Assembly: GCA_964468125.1 (NCBI GenBank)
Contig: CAYXVF010000057.1
Span: 1-38,875, forward strand
Length of the DNA stretch: 38,875 bases
DNA from: CAYXVF01 sp964468125
Lineage (GTDB): Bacteria; Myxococcota; XYA12-FULL-58-9; CAYXVF01
Direction of reading: 5' to 3'
Translations under genes and position numbers: made by a program
Notes under the pieces: generated by a model
Told to the model about the DNA's origin: nothing
Seen by the model: the letters and a program-made list of their open reading frames with translations, nothing else
The model's database searches: none
Shown: piece after piece, positions 24,001 to 30,146 of the stretch
How positions within the stretch are numbered: position 1 is the first letter of the stretch
How the letters are laid out: each line of letters begins with the position of its first letter

Positions 24001-26882
24001 ACGAGGGCTGGGTCGATCGGGTCCACCACGCGAACGTCTTCGGCGAGCGCGTTACCGTCATTCTGAATGCGCAGGCGATAGAGGACCCGGTCCCCTGGCT
24101 CGGCAGGCACCGAGGCGAGCTCGGCGATCTTCGTGACCCGGAGCACCGGCTGGCTTTCGACGGTAAAGGACGCCCGAAGCGACTGCTCCGGTAGCTCGTC
24201 CGAGCGCACCAACGCTTCGTTGAGGACCACCGTTCCGTTCGCGAGTGGCGAGCGCAACCGGACCTCAACGTTCAGTGTCCGGCTCTCGCCTGCGGGGATC
24301 GCTCCCACCGCCCACGTGACGACACCCCCGCTCTCCACCCCGCCGTCCGTGGCCGAGACAAAGCTGACCTCAGCTGGCAAACGGTCGCTGACCTCCACGG
24401 CCGTAGCCGGGCGGTTCCCGGTGTTCTCGAGTACGATCTCGTAGCGAACCGCGTCACCTGGTTCGTAGACCCCGACGGGAGCGGTCAGGTCCGTCGCGAT
24501 TTTGCGCGAGGTGCTGAGCTCCGGCGCGGCGAAGACCTGCAGTGTCGGCGACACCAAGGTCACATTCGCGTCGGGCTCTACGGGCACGGTGACCTCAGCG
24601 GTGTTCATCACCGCCGTGCCATTCGGCGCGAGCTCGTCCACGGCCACGTCGAAGATGATTTCACGAGAGCCCCCGGCCGGAATGCTGCCGACGCTCGCCC
24701 CACTAGCGAAGGGAAAGGCACCACCGACGTCCGAACGGGTTACCCCATCGACCAGAGTGCTCCCGGCCACATAGGCCGTGAAAGCGGGGATCGGGTCTTC
24801 GAGCTCTACCGCCGCGGCGCGATTGCCGGAGTTTTCGAGGACGATTCGATAGCGCACGACATCGTTAGGCTCGAGCGGCGCGCCGTTGAGGTCCGTGACT
24901 TCCTTGACGCTCGTGCTCAAGAGCGGACGGAAAACCAGTACGAGCTCGGTCGGCTGCCCCGCCCCAACGACATCGGGATCATCCGTGAGCTCGGGAGCGC
25001 CACAGCCCCCGGTTGCGAGTCCCTGTGCGGAGATCACGAGTCCATCGATGTCATCGTCGGCGACACCGGCGCTGTTGAGCTCGGACTCGCTGAAGACGCG
25101 CGCGAGGACCGTCACCCGGGTGCTGCCATCTTCGCGCACGACGATGTCATCGACGTTCAGGGTCCCCCCAACGAGTGATACGTTGCCGCTCGTCGCAAAG
25201 ACCCCGGACCCGTCGACGTCGAGGTAGCTCGGGATGGCGAGCTCGAGCGTGACCCCACCGATGTCCTGCCCACTGCTATTCGGAAAATCGACGGCATAGC
25301 GCACGATGCTCCCGGGCCCCACCGGCGGCGCGGTCACCGCACTGACGCTGAGTGTCGGTGGCTCGATGGATACATCGTCGACGGTGGTCACGATCGGGCC
25401 GATGGAAACGTTGCTCACCTCGTTAGCGTTCAGCGTCGCGGTGTTGGCGATCGAGCCCCCGCAGGCCGAATCGTCTACGCGAACTTGAAAGGTCACCTGC
25501 CGGCTGTTGTCGCCAGCCGTCGAGGTGGGAATCGTGCCGAGGCTCAACCCGTTTTCGAGGGGGCTCTGCCCCGAAACATCCGGCACGGGAGAGCCATCCA
25601 CACGGGTGCTGTCCGGGACATAGACCGCTCCGGCTGGAATCGGGTCCCTCAGGACCACGCCTGTCGCCTGATCCGAGCCATCGTTTACCACGTCGATGCT
25701 GTAGAAGACCGTCTGACCGGCGCTTGCGCTCGCGGGCGACGCTTCCTTCTTGGTGGCCGCGCTGCGAAAGCGAGGGGTCAAGGAGTCGATGGACATGATC
25801 GTCCAGCCGAGGAAGAAGCTCTCCCCGTCTCCGAGGGGAAAGACCCCGTCGCCGCTCGAAACGGTGATGTCGGCGGAAGAATCCCCCGTATCGATCAGGC
25901 CAAAGAGGTCGTAGGTGTCGATGTCGATACCCGACTGACCGTCCCAGCTCGAATTGAAGCTGTTGTTCTCCGGATTGCGTCCGTTGCTGAGCTTCCTCGC
26001 CCCGGTCCCGCCGGGGCCACGAAACTCGATGTAGTCGAAGCAGGTAGGACACCCCGTGAGATCTTGCGGAGGTACGCCCAACTGGCTGTCGCCCTCCATC
26101 GCGAAGAGGCTCAGGCGACCGAGGGCCGGTGAGCCGACGGTGAAATCGCCAATTGAGAACGAGACCTGGCCGGCGGAGGAATCGTCCTCATCGAGCCGGG
26201 CAAAACCGTCGTAGAGCACCACATCTCGGCGAATCTCCTCCGTATCCGAGGACCACACCACGAGCAGTGACCAACCGGCGTACTTCGCTTGAGCGAAAAC
26301 CGCTTGCCCGTCGCTGCCGTTGAGAGTCCCCGGGTCCGAATCGAGATCGCCAACGGTATAGGTTCCGTTCGCGTTGCCCAGGCCTTGCGCTGCGACCTGC
26401 GCAGTCACATCGCGGCGACAGTAGTAAAAGCCGCCAAACTGGCTCGTTTGCAGGCAGCGCCCGAAACCCGTGGGGTCGTCGAGGGCGGAGAGGTCGTTGT
26501 AGAAAGTCCCGTCGGCAGTGGTGAAATCGACGTCGAAGTCTGGGCCGTCCGGTGGTCCTATTCGGTTGCTTCGCGGAGTCGCCCCACTCCAGAACAGGTA
26601 GGCTGCTTCGACCCGATGGTCGAAGGGCATGTCGTCGATGACCTGGGACGCCTGTGGGACCAGGACCGAATTGATCTCCTTGCGGAACGGCCCAGGGATC
26701 ATCACCGCGGCGCCCGTCGCCGAGTGAGAGCCGAACAATCGAAAGCTCGTGACCTTGGTAGGCGTGACACCTTCGACCACCGCCACTGAGGGTCGAGGCA
26801 AGAGGAGCACAAGCGCCGCGCACACCCAGCCGTAGAACCCCGCGAGATGCGCGCGAGGGACCGAGTCGGCTTTTTCGGTCAC
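12162..26882 (-). CDS. giant (4906 aa) DUF11-repeat surface protein with OmpA-like and C-terminal outer-membrane barrel regions
   Basis: One uninterrupted reading frame of 14.7 kb. Order, with approximate residues: signal peptide (1-35, cut after PSVA); head domain with AGWSLLVVW...VLYDGFARL (40-370); 17 DUF11-type domains (376-2720); two CNA-B-like domains (2722-2960, GRVFLDRGERNG and later GARVFLVDE); an 18th DUF11 (about 2985-3110); SdrD_B-like GRVFCDDDGDGIMHPSERG (3124-3190); beta domains; a FlgD-like Ig segment WDGRNVTGNPVARAGTYRF (about 3530); OmpA-like domain (3575-3685); Pro/Glu-rich linker; a last beta-sandwich (about 3860-3950); and about 945 residues of alternating hydrophobic strands with DPDRYYPVYGD, ending in FFLRVTGRF. 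GTG 26882 has GGAG 9 nt upstream. Outer-membrane placement and an adhesin or surface-rod role are inferred from architecture. No identical family member is recognised. Confidence 0.9.
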   Translation of the reverse strand: MTEKADSVPRAHLAGFYGWVCAALVLLLPRPSVAVVEGVTPTKVTSFRLFGSHSATGAAVMIPGPFRKEINSVLVPQASQVIDDMPFDHRVEAAYLFWSGATPRSNRIGPPDGPDFDVDFTTADGTFYNDLSALDDPTGFGRCLQTSQFGGFYYCRRDVTAQVAAQGLGNANGTYTVGDLDSDPGTLNGSDGQAVFAQAKYAGWSLLVVWSSDTEEIRRDVVLYDGFARLDEDDSSAGQVSFSIGDFTVGSPALGRLSLFAMEGDSQLGVPPQDLTGCPTCFDYIEFRGPGGTGARKLSNGRNPENNSFNSSWDGQSGIDIDTYDLFGLIDTGDSSADITVSSGDGVFPLGDGESFFLGWTIMSIDSLTPRFRSAATKKEASPASASAGQTVFYSIDVVNDGSDQATGVVLRDPIPAGAVYVPDSTRVDGSPVPDVSGQSPLENGLSLGTIPTSTAGDNSRQVTFQVRVDDSACGGSIANTATLNANEVSNVSIGPIVTTVDDVSIEPPTLSVSAVTAPPVGPGSIVRYAVDFPNSSGQDIGGVTLELAIPSYLDVDGSGVFATSGNVSLVGGTLNVDDIVVREDGSTRVTVLARVFSESELNSAGVADDDIDGLVISAQGLATGGCGAPELTDDPDVVGAGQPTELVLVFRPLLSTSVKEVTDLNGAPLEPNDVVRYRIVLENSGNRAAAVELEDPIPAFTAYVAGSTLVDGVTRSDVGGAFPFASGASVGSIPAGGSREIIFDVAVDELAPNGTAVMNTAEVTVPVEPDANVTLVSPTLQVFAAPELSTSRKIATDLTAPVGVYEPGDAVRYEIVLENTGNRPATAVEVSDRLPAEVSFVSATDGGVESGGVVTWAVGAIPAGESRTLNVEVRLRSPLANGTVVLNEALVRSDELPEQSLRASFTVESQPVLRVTKIAELASVPAEPGDRVLYRLRIQNDGNALAEDVRVVDPIDPALVNVVAPAGTVGTGTVEFDSGSDPRLASIGVGPGNAVELLIEADVRSPIANGTVVSNQASVSTLGVPPVDSDDPTVSGSADPTVFVVSSEVALTLSKRVQDLSPGTPYGPGDRIRYSIEVTVGGTSPIESLVIIDPLPEELEDPSAIGGTVSGNEARFALGTLNPGDSTALVVDATVRSSTVDGTVVANQATAESATLAAPVRSDGDAEAPGAQTTDFTVVAESRAVATLAVERVGDDDSEYNPGDRVRYTARIENSGNVDATGVTLEIPISSELTVVDSGGGLLQPGSVQFTASQVPALAAIPPGTAVELTVVADLLLPLDDGTVVSTQGSVTGFSQPVNTDDPATAAPDDATAFTVRSAPLLDGFTKSVADVSGEPLVTLPNDTLRYTLTLRNDGDATARNLVVRDPIDSALTVSTPANATFDGSALLWNGASEPALLALVPGEEVQLVFDATVSASANAGQRVSNQATVTAGSLSAPSDDPQTPTVDDATDVFIGGGADLGASTKTVTDLGGNPVSSAAPGDVVRYVLVIENRGSTDATSVTVTDVLPSELQPVDAPNANVSGQTVTWSTTTDSRLQTLAAGDAVTLTVDVRLDDDAPSGAVILNQASVIADELSGPLLTDADPSTVAKEATALEVAGRAVFAGSTKVFVDPTSGAPLRRAAPGDEVRIVITLQNLGGVPATDVEVLDPLHLDKLTTIVVRDGGSLAGDSARWTGLTVDPGATRQLRIDARIRNGLDNDPLSNQAFIGVDGATPSVPTDDPAQPGDADPTVLEILSPPDLSGSTKDVSVGALREVSPGETFDYRIEVDNGGSGTARGLSVSDELAPELEFVAVSDGGSFDGSTRAVTVDLPDLAPRSSRVVTLTVRSNDSLANGTVIANQARISASNAPDELSDDPLVGSADSPTEIRVVSGPRLRVAKTVTPSSANRYRRPGDELTYTIRVSNVGNAAATNVEIRDSVDPSLLVNLAPVTPGVIAAGEVLFGPSANPELVSLAAGETFEAVFAASIADDVPNGTPIANQGRVRADELSEVLLSDDPSTPEPTDPTVVLVEFPVLVFTKELDRALPIQPGDEVAYTLSIRNDGTLPALNVRLEDPLPGEIIDVESSPPAQILGDRLVWTAPSVPQLASLDPGASLTFTLSGRVDPGTADGTRIANQGEALADDVPLVRSDWPSTPAPNDPTEFEVNEVPSLAAAKVVLDDDDRIVNPGQTFSYSIELLNQGTSPARELFLVDPIPDALEVVTADGAEIDAERGEVSWALGTLDPGESLAVRLEVRVRMGTINGLQLANQARVTAAGLMEDVLTDDPTVPGDADPTLVSVSALPLLNGTVLFAEDLNGGTLQPGDRIRYTLRVVNVGTFESVATRASLPLPPFTQYVPASTTLNGASVSDSSDGPLRGSSPLFDSMMTVSRRPGTPLGVVLPTAGETPSDEESIIRFEAQVDPRALPGTVIETQATIVSEGTSAVASDDCTRSVGEACDADSLVGEPTVLVVGGGSTFAVEKGWSLAEDLDGNGRPDPGDRLRYRISTVNLGAEASEPATLTDRIAQEATFVSGSVTLDGVVLTDGAGDDAGTFNDRTATVDIGAVAPGERKVVTLDVRVGDTDVLVNQASLSAAGRTYLSDGDPSIAGDQPTRIVIDRTAQIVSAYLSATDRNGGVVEAGDPIRYTLTLVNEGGVALEAVDVLIDREAVFGPAEFATPDDAALVDESPRWSATLPAGARRELEVEAPIIESVEQGRLVSALGVLPALGVESEPVDLVIGGGAGSATLNGRVFLDRGERNGTFEVNVDEPVAGFTVALVPEGAEGRTSTRDNPDLAELAIRTVVTGPDGRYQTGAVPPGRYRVLAATSSGAVFAEGAVEATSGLVEVPALAIDPSGIIYEVDEGAARPVAGARVFLVDETTGEDLDPVLLAAGQQGQVTTVQGFYRFDLRLAALPGQFRLRVEPPSTNLFYPSGLRPPVGASAQEPLGEPAPGGPASPFDFPQPSEDSTYYLRFELDVDTEDVTNNHVPLDRLADAIRLTKQVNRRRASVGDVVTYTITITNPLSVDLTTEDVGARLVDLLPEGLQWANDSEARRTVVAEGEDAIEGTLPVARRTARSIEFAPMELPALSTTTIRYYGVVGLRARGELTNRAELRNASNLAISNRGSASLRVVDDPIFDEGTVLGRVFCDDDGDGIMHPSERGLPGARVYLDTGFYADTDMEGNYHFRGVRPGRHVIKADPNTMPPGSEATNDRVRDFIITRGLLAKIDFAVRCGWEPVAAGTRGAFGEMAEVVIDTSLPAISINGIPQDAVVVDAVLSSGTPDFDAPLSSVRVDEDYQWHIRTPARADLARWALSVFSESGDELWRAEGDGAPPRLLRELPELEVGAPHLYRLAVQSREGEISEGRWRRLVLRPPETDQVPVEPAAPETFESFDYPASVLVNGEPQVTGAERMTLQVPIGPDGLVQVDVRQENGRRTSVIARTPFEREPERSAVSASLAVSGNLSEGTLNVGGAPANLGAFNSECTLDAASHVVREALIEPPVEIAIRSPSLQAWTIRIFNPDGTVLTDLSGDGAPAEKVSWDGRNVTGNPVARAGTYRFRCLLTDDHGGQFVGPMTAFRVSAEAAEEDSLTVYNMTFSGEDYPKEDLTPEIREELGRAAEALGANPAARVVIEVHEHPTGGRVQAQMRTVRLSAAVKQTLEELGVDEGRIELKPLGANQPIMPGDSRVAQMQNRRVLITVVAPPRASEAPYADESLSATEPRARIAGQLLGVREEGSFEGMVTAEPDGMLAVELVGRDGRRWFTQLPLRGGVPQSQARGALEAGAPEGELLGSTPEEVRSPVRAKPPASGVGSEDSAIQLVGASREGLRVARVEQTDLPPDSEPTAGPAQRVDREPAASSAETREPEPQQAPPAEPAPRRLAVSVANAPLVVWLPPEGSELNGERLTVLGRAAAGMTVSINGKPVEPGHDGRFATTLVLPAGDAEVTVRGERDGESFEITRRYRVPAGEWFLLAMADTAIGVGNQIVGMNEDTTLELDGFDDEVYLHGRAVAYLKGRVKGKALLESSPFDELRVTAHVDTGKEEDPELLRQLIDPDRYYPVYGDAVEEVQDVRSREKLYVLLEADRSKLQVGNFRAQLNGQQLFQYQRTFFGASVDIDHEFVDGARTELKAFAADGGAGTRHRQVVFQGTGGAMYFLRDDAIVEGSERVQLVIRDAVSGARLMVIPQLRDVDYTMQYRDGRLMFMQPVPSTVTAGWNINQNPVRTLDGHRVFLEIEYDYESTLGDESEDAYAFQLKQTFMDRITVGGGIVQEEREGSRYRLIGGEARAKLLEHTEIMAEFAFSEAVDIDTLASFDGGVTFGRIGSPEDVLSENGAQPVEGWAALFALRGDAEDLVAASGEPRELRYPYELTFQHQEPGFYSGTNVLEQGQTKFGVKASALLTDADSVRLRHDGVWSTLYLGNASQELNRQVSAVGYERKGNGWSAGAEVGHTLSSLDDNDPAHRATMNVFGRYQLTPRLTLLGEQELTQEFGTDETTLPGDARLQGSLDSLATTVGAEYRLTDELSITAVESLRWSGTNSAQIGIRARLMDDVDVYTSERFTTGAGRTVSTLVVGAESRAIPGSRSYGEYQLDHLSSGRSGRAVFGMENAWTVSEGLKLQLSYERAQLVADNTPLAPGATGFAISEPGVTGAGSGALSRDQQFSASSYAGGGVFPTGVSSRDAFAVGAEYLPNRDFKLGSRIELRYDRGDQRLETPDRLTVFGHLGGNLRFYDDFVALGRVRGAAVRRTDVDFDEGQFLDVSLGLALRPRNNNTYGGLMKWTRRYERRALGGGLTQFQLEVADVLSIEPWFELPYGFQLVGKGAVKSSTVVDADLPTVTSTVLLGIGRLNYHLSSLFDTGVEYRWTGNLLTDESEHGALVEFAWLPVEYASVGVGYNFTSFSDDLLDGTDDDHGFFLRVTGRF
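15825..16160 (-). other. OmpA-like domain of the giant protein, ligand residues altered
   Basis: Residues about 3575-3685 follow the OmpA C-terminal pattern: a helix, VVIEVHEHPTGG, then MRTVRLSAAVKQTLEELGVDEGRIELKPLGANQPI and NRRVLITV. The Asp of the usual HTD position is His3620 and the second Arg of LSxRRA is Val3639 in the closest alignment, with a loop four residues longer between them. These are the two residues that hold diaminopimelate in OmpA. The fold is recognisable, but peptidoglycan binding may be lost. Confidence 0.7.
18725..25757 (-). repeat. array of 17 DUF11-type domains
   Basis: The motif GDxVRYxxxxxNxG (DUF11/TIGR01451 type) recurs near 25700, 25290, 24870, 24450, 24080, 23660, 23260, 22850, 22430, 22000, 21595, 21190, 20775, 20365, 19960, 19435 and 19010, a mean spacing of about 418 bp (139 residues). 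Each unit continues with a DPIP or DPLP turn, an AGTxxxLxV strand, NGTxxxNQA and an Asp-rich hinge like SDDPxxxGxxDPT. I saw no long stretches of identical DNA between units, so the array is old and should be stable. Confidence 0.88.
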
Positions 26883-26938
26883 TTCCGGTTGCTCCGCTAT
26901 CTTCGGCCAAGCGTGGCACGAGGGCCGGTGTCTTGAGA

Positions 26939-26968
26939 AGTCTACGGAACACTAATACTTGCCGCCAA
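26939..26968 (-). promoter_or_regulatory. possible promoter of the giant gene
   Basis: On the minus strand, TTGGCG (26963-26968) and TAGACT (26939-26944) are 18 bp apart, each matching 4 of 6 sigma-70 consensus bases. An A/T-rich tract (AAAAATT) sits directly upstream of the -35. This is the only A/T-rich patch in the 120 bp between the kelch gene and the giant gene. If real, the giant gene can be transcribed separately from the PEGA-kelch pair. Confidence 0.3.
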
Positions 26969-27002
26969 ATTTTTCGTGGCAGGTAGGAGCCTCGCCCACA
27001 AG

Positions 27003-28574
27003 TCAGCGTCCGACGATGTAGAGCTCCGACTCACCCGCACTCAGCGTGCTGCGCGAGCTCACGGGCACGGTGGTGTCGAACGTGTAGCCGCCCGTCGCCA
27101 GTAGATCGCCTCCGATCAACGGCGTTAGGCGAAAACCCGCCCGGGGGATCCGCATGGGGCTCGATACGAGAACGCTCGATCCCGGGCTCGACGGCGTGGG
27201 ATCACAGAGATCCGAGGCCCCCTCGAAGAGCATGCGCTCAGCGGTGCTGTTTGCATCACCCGCGCTCGCCATCCCTCCGGCGATGATGAAACCCCCGGGA
27301 ACCGGTGCGAGTGCCGGATCACCGCGGCGCGCCTGAAGCGCACCATTCGGGCAAATGGCGATGCTTCCCGCCAGGTTTTCGAGATTGAGCTGGATGATCT
27401 CGAAGCTCGCGCTGCCCGTGCCGGTGGCCGGTCGCGTGGGGTCATCGAGCGGCGTATCGAAGCCCCCGACCACCAGTATGGCGTCGCGACCGGGAATGAC
27501 GGCCGCGGCGAGGTGGCTACGTGGAACGTTGAGACTCGGCCCCGTCAGCACTCCGGTCGCGTTGACGAATTCGACCTGTGGAACGAGCGCACCGTCATCC
27601 ATGCCGCCCACGAGCGCGACGCTCGTCGGCCCGATCCGCACCGCACGGTGAAATGCGCGCGGCCGCTGCAGATTGGGTCCGGGCACCGTGCGTTCGCTGA
27701 CAGGGTCGTAGAGCTCGGTAGTTGCGGCGTAGATCAGGGCACCGTTGACCGGATCGCGCTCGATCCCCCCAGCAAGGAGCACCCGGCCGTCCGCCAGGAG
27801 GGTCGCGCTGTGGTATGCGCGCTGCTCCTGCATGCTGATCGAGCCACCGAGGGTGTTTGTGCTCGGGTCGAAGAGCTGAGCCGCGCGCAAGGTCCCGACC
27901 GTATCACCGCTCTCCCCTCCCGCGATGAAGACCCGACCGTCATCCAGCCTCGTCGCAGTGTGGCCCTCGCGGCCATTGCGAAGCTCCGGACCGGCCACGA
28001 AGAAACCGGTGCGCGGGTTGTAGATTTCCGTAGTCGTCCACAGACGGACGGTGTTGCCCTCAACCTGCGAGCCCCCCGCCAGCAGGACCTGCCCGTCGGG
28101 CAGGAGCGTCGCCGTGTGACCACGCCGGGGAACGACCTGCTCGGTACACTGATTGGCGACATCGGTATTGGTTGTGGAAATGAATGTGTCGATTTCGCCG
28201 ATCACCATGGAGATCTGAACGACCTCGAAGCCGTCCTCACCGCTCAAGTCCACGAGACCAACACTCGATGCGGCTTGGGCTGGCCCCGGCTGTCCGTTCC
28301 CATCGTTCCTACGACCGATCACGGTCACAACCGCGTCAGACACCGGCTCGAGGCCCTCGAAGGTGCCCCGCTTCGAAGCGAAGTCGAATATTTCCCGGAC
28401 CGGTTCGGCCATCGACTCGGATTCGATCAGGATCTCGAGATGGGAGAGTTGGCCGCTCTGCAGCGGGAACTGGCTGCAGGAGTCGTAGACGATCAGGTTG
28501 AACTTGAGGTCCTCGCCGCAGCCGAGTCCCGCGCACGCCAACACAGCCGCGACTAGGAGCGATCGCCTCACCAC
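27003..28574 (-). CDS. kelch-repeat lipoprotein
   Basis: A 523-residue exported protein. The signal peptide MVRRSLLVAAVLACAGLGC offers lipid-accepting Cys19 (or Cys14). Residues about 20-145 form a beta domain of unknown family. Seven kelch-like motifs follow, each with a RxxH/F...DGxVLLAGG-type strand pair: RRGHTATLLPDGQVLLAGG, REGHTATRLDDGRVFIAGG, RAYHSATLLADGRVLLAGG, then more divergent copies ending VALVGG, ILVVGG, FIIAGG and LLATGG. Seven motifs would close a seven-bladed beta-propeller. Tandem GTG codons at 28574 and 28571 compete as start; the second gives a GTGA overlap with the upstream PEGA gene. It is likely surface or periplasmic and probably binds a protein or glycan, but the ligand is unknown. 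Confidence 0.85.
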   Translation of the reverse strand: MVRRSLLVAAVLACAGLGCGEDLKFNLIVYDSCSQFPLQSGQLSHLEILIESESMAEPVREIFDFASKRGTFEGLEPVSDAVVTVIGRRNDGNGQPGPAQAASSVGLVDLSGEDGFEVVQISMVIGEIDTFISTTNTDVANQCTEQVVPRRGHTATLLPDGQVLLAGGSQVEGNTVRLWTTTEIYNPRTGFFVAGPELRNGREGHTATRLDDGRVFIAGGESGDTVGTLRAAQLFDPSTNTLGGSISMQEQRAYHSATLLADGRVLLAGGIERDPVNGALIYAATTELYDPVSERTVPGPNLQRPRAFHRAVRIGPTSVALVGGMDDGALVPQVEFVNATGVLTGPSLNVPRSHLAAAVIPGRDAILVVGGFDTPLDDPTRPATGTGSASFEIIQLNLENLAGSIAICPNGALQARRGDPALAPVPGGFIIAGGMASAGDANSTAERMLFEGASDLCDPTPSSPGSSVLVSSPMRIPRAGFRLTPLIGGDLLATGGYTFDTTVPVSSRSTLSAGESELYIVGR

Positions 28575-29989
28575 ACGGCCTCAACGGAAACGCCGTCCAC
28601 CGAACGGTCGTGGAAGAATCCGAAATAGGCTCCGCCCGCAGCGCCGAGCGCAACCACGCCCACGGCGGTCCAAAACCACCACTCGCCGGCGATCGATCCG
28701 GGCTTCTCCTCCTTACTCGCAACGACCTCCGTCGGCGGTGGGATCTCATCGCCCCGAGCGATCACGCTGTCCACGGGCGCCTGGCTTCGCGGGTCCAGTG
28801 CGCGCGCAGGACTGCCTGCGGGTGCCCCGTAGAAACTCACCGTGCGCAGCTCCCCCGAATCCGAGCTCGGGCTGACCGGTCCTTGCCCTTCGACGATCGC
28901 GACGGTGCCGGAGAGCGGCGCGCCCGGCTGCTCCAAGAGTCGTTCGACCTCGCGGGCCGCCTTGTTCGCTTCGATGGAAGTAGAGAGCAGCTCCGTGTCG
29001 AGGACGAGCGGCCGCAGGCGCGTCCACTCGCCGGTGACCGAGTCCCCCAGGAGCAATCCCAGGTCGAGGACGTTGTCACCTCGGCTCATGGCCGCGAGCA
29101 GCGCGTAGCGCGCGCCCGACGCCTCCGCCGCGCGCAGCGCCTGGATTCTTCCTCCCTCGCTCGACCGATTGACCGCGAGCTCGTCGGCGAGTCCCAGCGC
29201 ACCGCCGGAACCGACGAGCTCAACCGTGACCTGAACCTCCCGCTGCTCTCGAACGCTCACGGTCTTGCCGAAAACGCCGCCTTGGCCCCGGACGACCACG
29301 TGGTGCTCACCGATGATCAGCTGGTCGACACGGAGGGGGGTGCTGCCGAGCTCCTTGCCGTTGATCCATACGGTCCCGCTCGCGCCGTCCACGCGAAGAG
29401 CACCGCGGGCTTTTTGCAGCTCCGAGCTCTGAATCTCCTTCCAGAGATTCACGAAGAGCGGCGGATAGCGCGACTCGTCGATGTCGAGCCACGGCTGGAT
29501 CCGCGCGAGAGCAGTGAGGACCTCTCGCCCCTGGGCCTCCTTGCCCCGTCGAAGGTAGGCCTCAGCGAGCAACAGATGGGCGTCGACTACCACGGCGAAA
29601 TTGCTCAGCTGCTCCGGCTGAGCGCGGTACATTTCGAGGCCGCGCTCGAGCTTGGCGATCGCCTGTGGGATCCGGAGACGCTCCGAGAGGCGTTTCCCCT
29701 CGCGCAATTCGGCGCGGGCGCCTCCTCCGCGAGCGCGACGGCGGCTGCCACTGGCCGGCCAATCGACGGCGATCACAGAGATTCCACGTCGCTGTTCGAG
29801 CTCTTCACGCAAAGCATCGCCGAGCTCTCTGAGCTGCTCCTCGTCTATTCGTCCACCCGCTGGCGCGACAGGGAACACCGCGACGGTCTCGGCAGCGGCA
29901 CTGAGTGGTAGGCCCCAGAGGCACAGCAAGGTTGCGGCGGCTCTTCCCGGCACGAGCCAGGTGCGATTTACTCGGATCATGTCGTCCAT
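28568..29989 (-). CDS. exported PEGA-domain protein with TPR-like helices and a C-terminal membrane segment
   Basis: A 473-residue protein. It has an N-terminal signal sequence (RAAATLLCLWGLPLSAAAE), then VAVFPVAPAGG and a helix-rich stretch (about 105-195) with a TPR-like HLLLAEAYLRRGKEAQGREVL. A PEGA-type domain at about 200-255 (GTVWINGKELGSTPLRV...GEHHVVVRGQGG) is followed by a GARYALLAAMSRGDNVLDLGLLL module and a Pro/Ser-rich linker. Near the C-terminus is one transmembrane segment, WWFWTAVGVVALGAAGGAYFGFF. PEGA domains are common in myxobacterial envelope proteins and are thought to mediate surface contacts. It starts at ATG 29989 or 29980, divergent from the histidine kinase (157 bp between), and its stop overlaps the kelch gene start. 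Confidence 0.82.
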   Translation of the reverse strand: MDDMIRVNRTWLVPGRAAATLLCLWGLPLSAAAETVAVFPVAPAGGRIDEEQLRELGDALREELEQRRGISVIAVDWPASGSRRRARGGGARAELREGKRLSERLRIPQAIAKLERGLEMYRAQPEQLSNFAVVVDAHLLLAEAYLRRGKEAQGREVLTALARIQPWLDIDESRYPPLFVNLWKEIQSSELQKARGALRVDGASGTVWINGKELGSTPLRVDQLIIGEHHVVVRGQGGVFGKTVSVREQREVQVTVELVGSGGALGLADELAVNRSSEGGRIQALRAAEASGARYALLAAMSRGDNVLDLGLLLGDSVTGEWTRLRPLVLDTELLSTSIEANKAAREVERLLEQPGAPLSGTVAIVEGQGPVSPSSDSGELRTVSFYGAPAGSPARALDPRSQAPVDSVIARGDEIPPPTEVVASKEEKPGSIAGEWWFWTAVGVVALGAAGGAYFGFFHDRSVDGVSVEAVW

Positions 29990-30016
29990 CGAGCGGCGTT
30001 TACTACACTCTTCGGG

Positions 30017-30036
30017 GCTTTGCCGGTCAAGCCCGT
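30017..30036. promoter_or_regulatory. inverted repeat GGGCTT-N8-AAGCCC in the divergent PEGA/kinase region
   Basis: A perfect 6-bp inverted repeat lies 28 bp upstream of the PEGA start in the 157-bp divergent intergenic region. A second small palindrome (ATCGT-CCC-ACGAT, 30099-30111) lies nearer the kinase. They could be operator sites or leader hairpins. Neither matches a regulator I know. Confidence 0.25.
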
Positions 30037-30146
30037 GGGCGCCCTACCTTACCGGAATATCGACTGAATTCTCGACAACCGGAGACGCTAGGAGGACTAT
30101 CGTCCCACGATGGGTCGACGGGCACAAAAAGTGAGGACCCCCGCGC

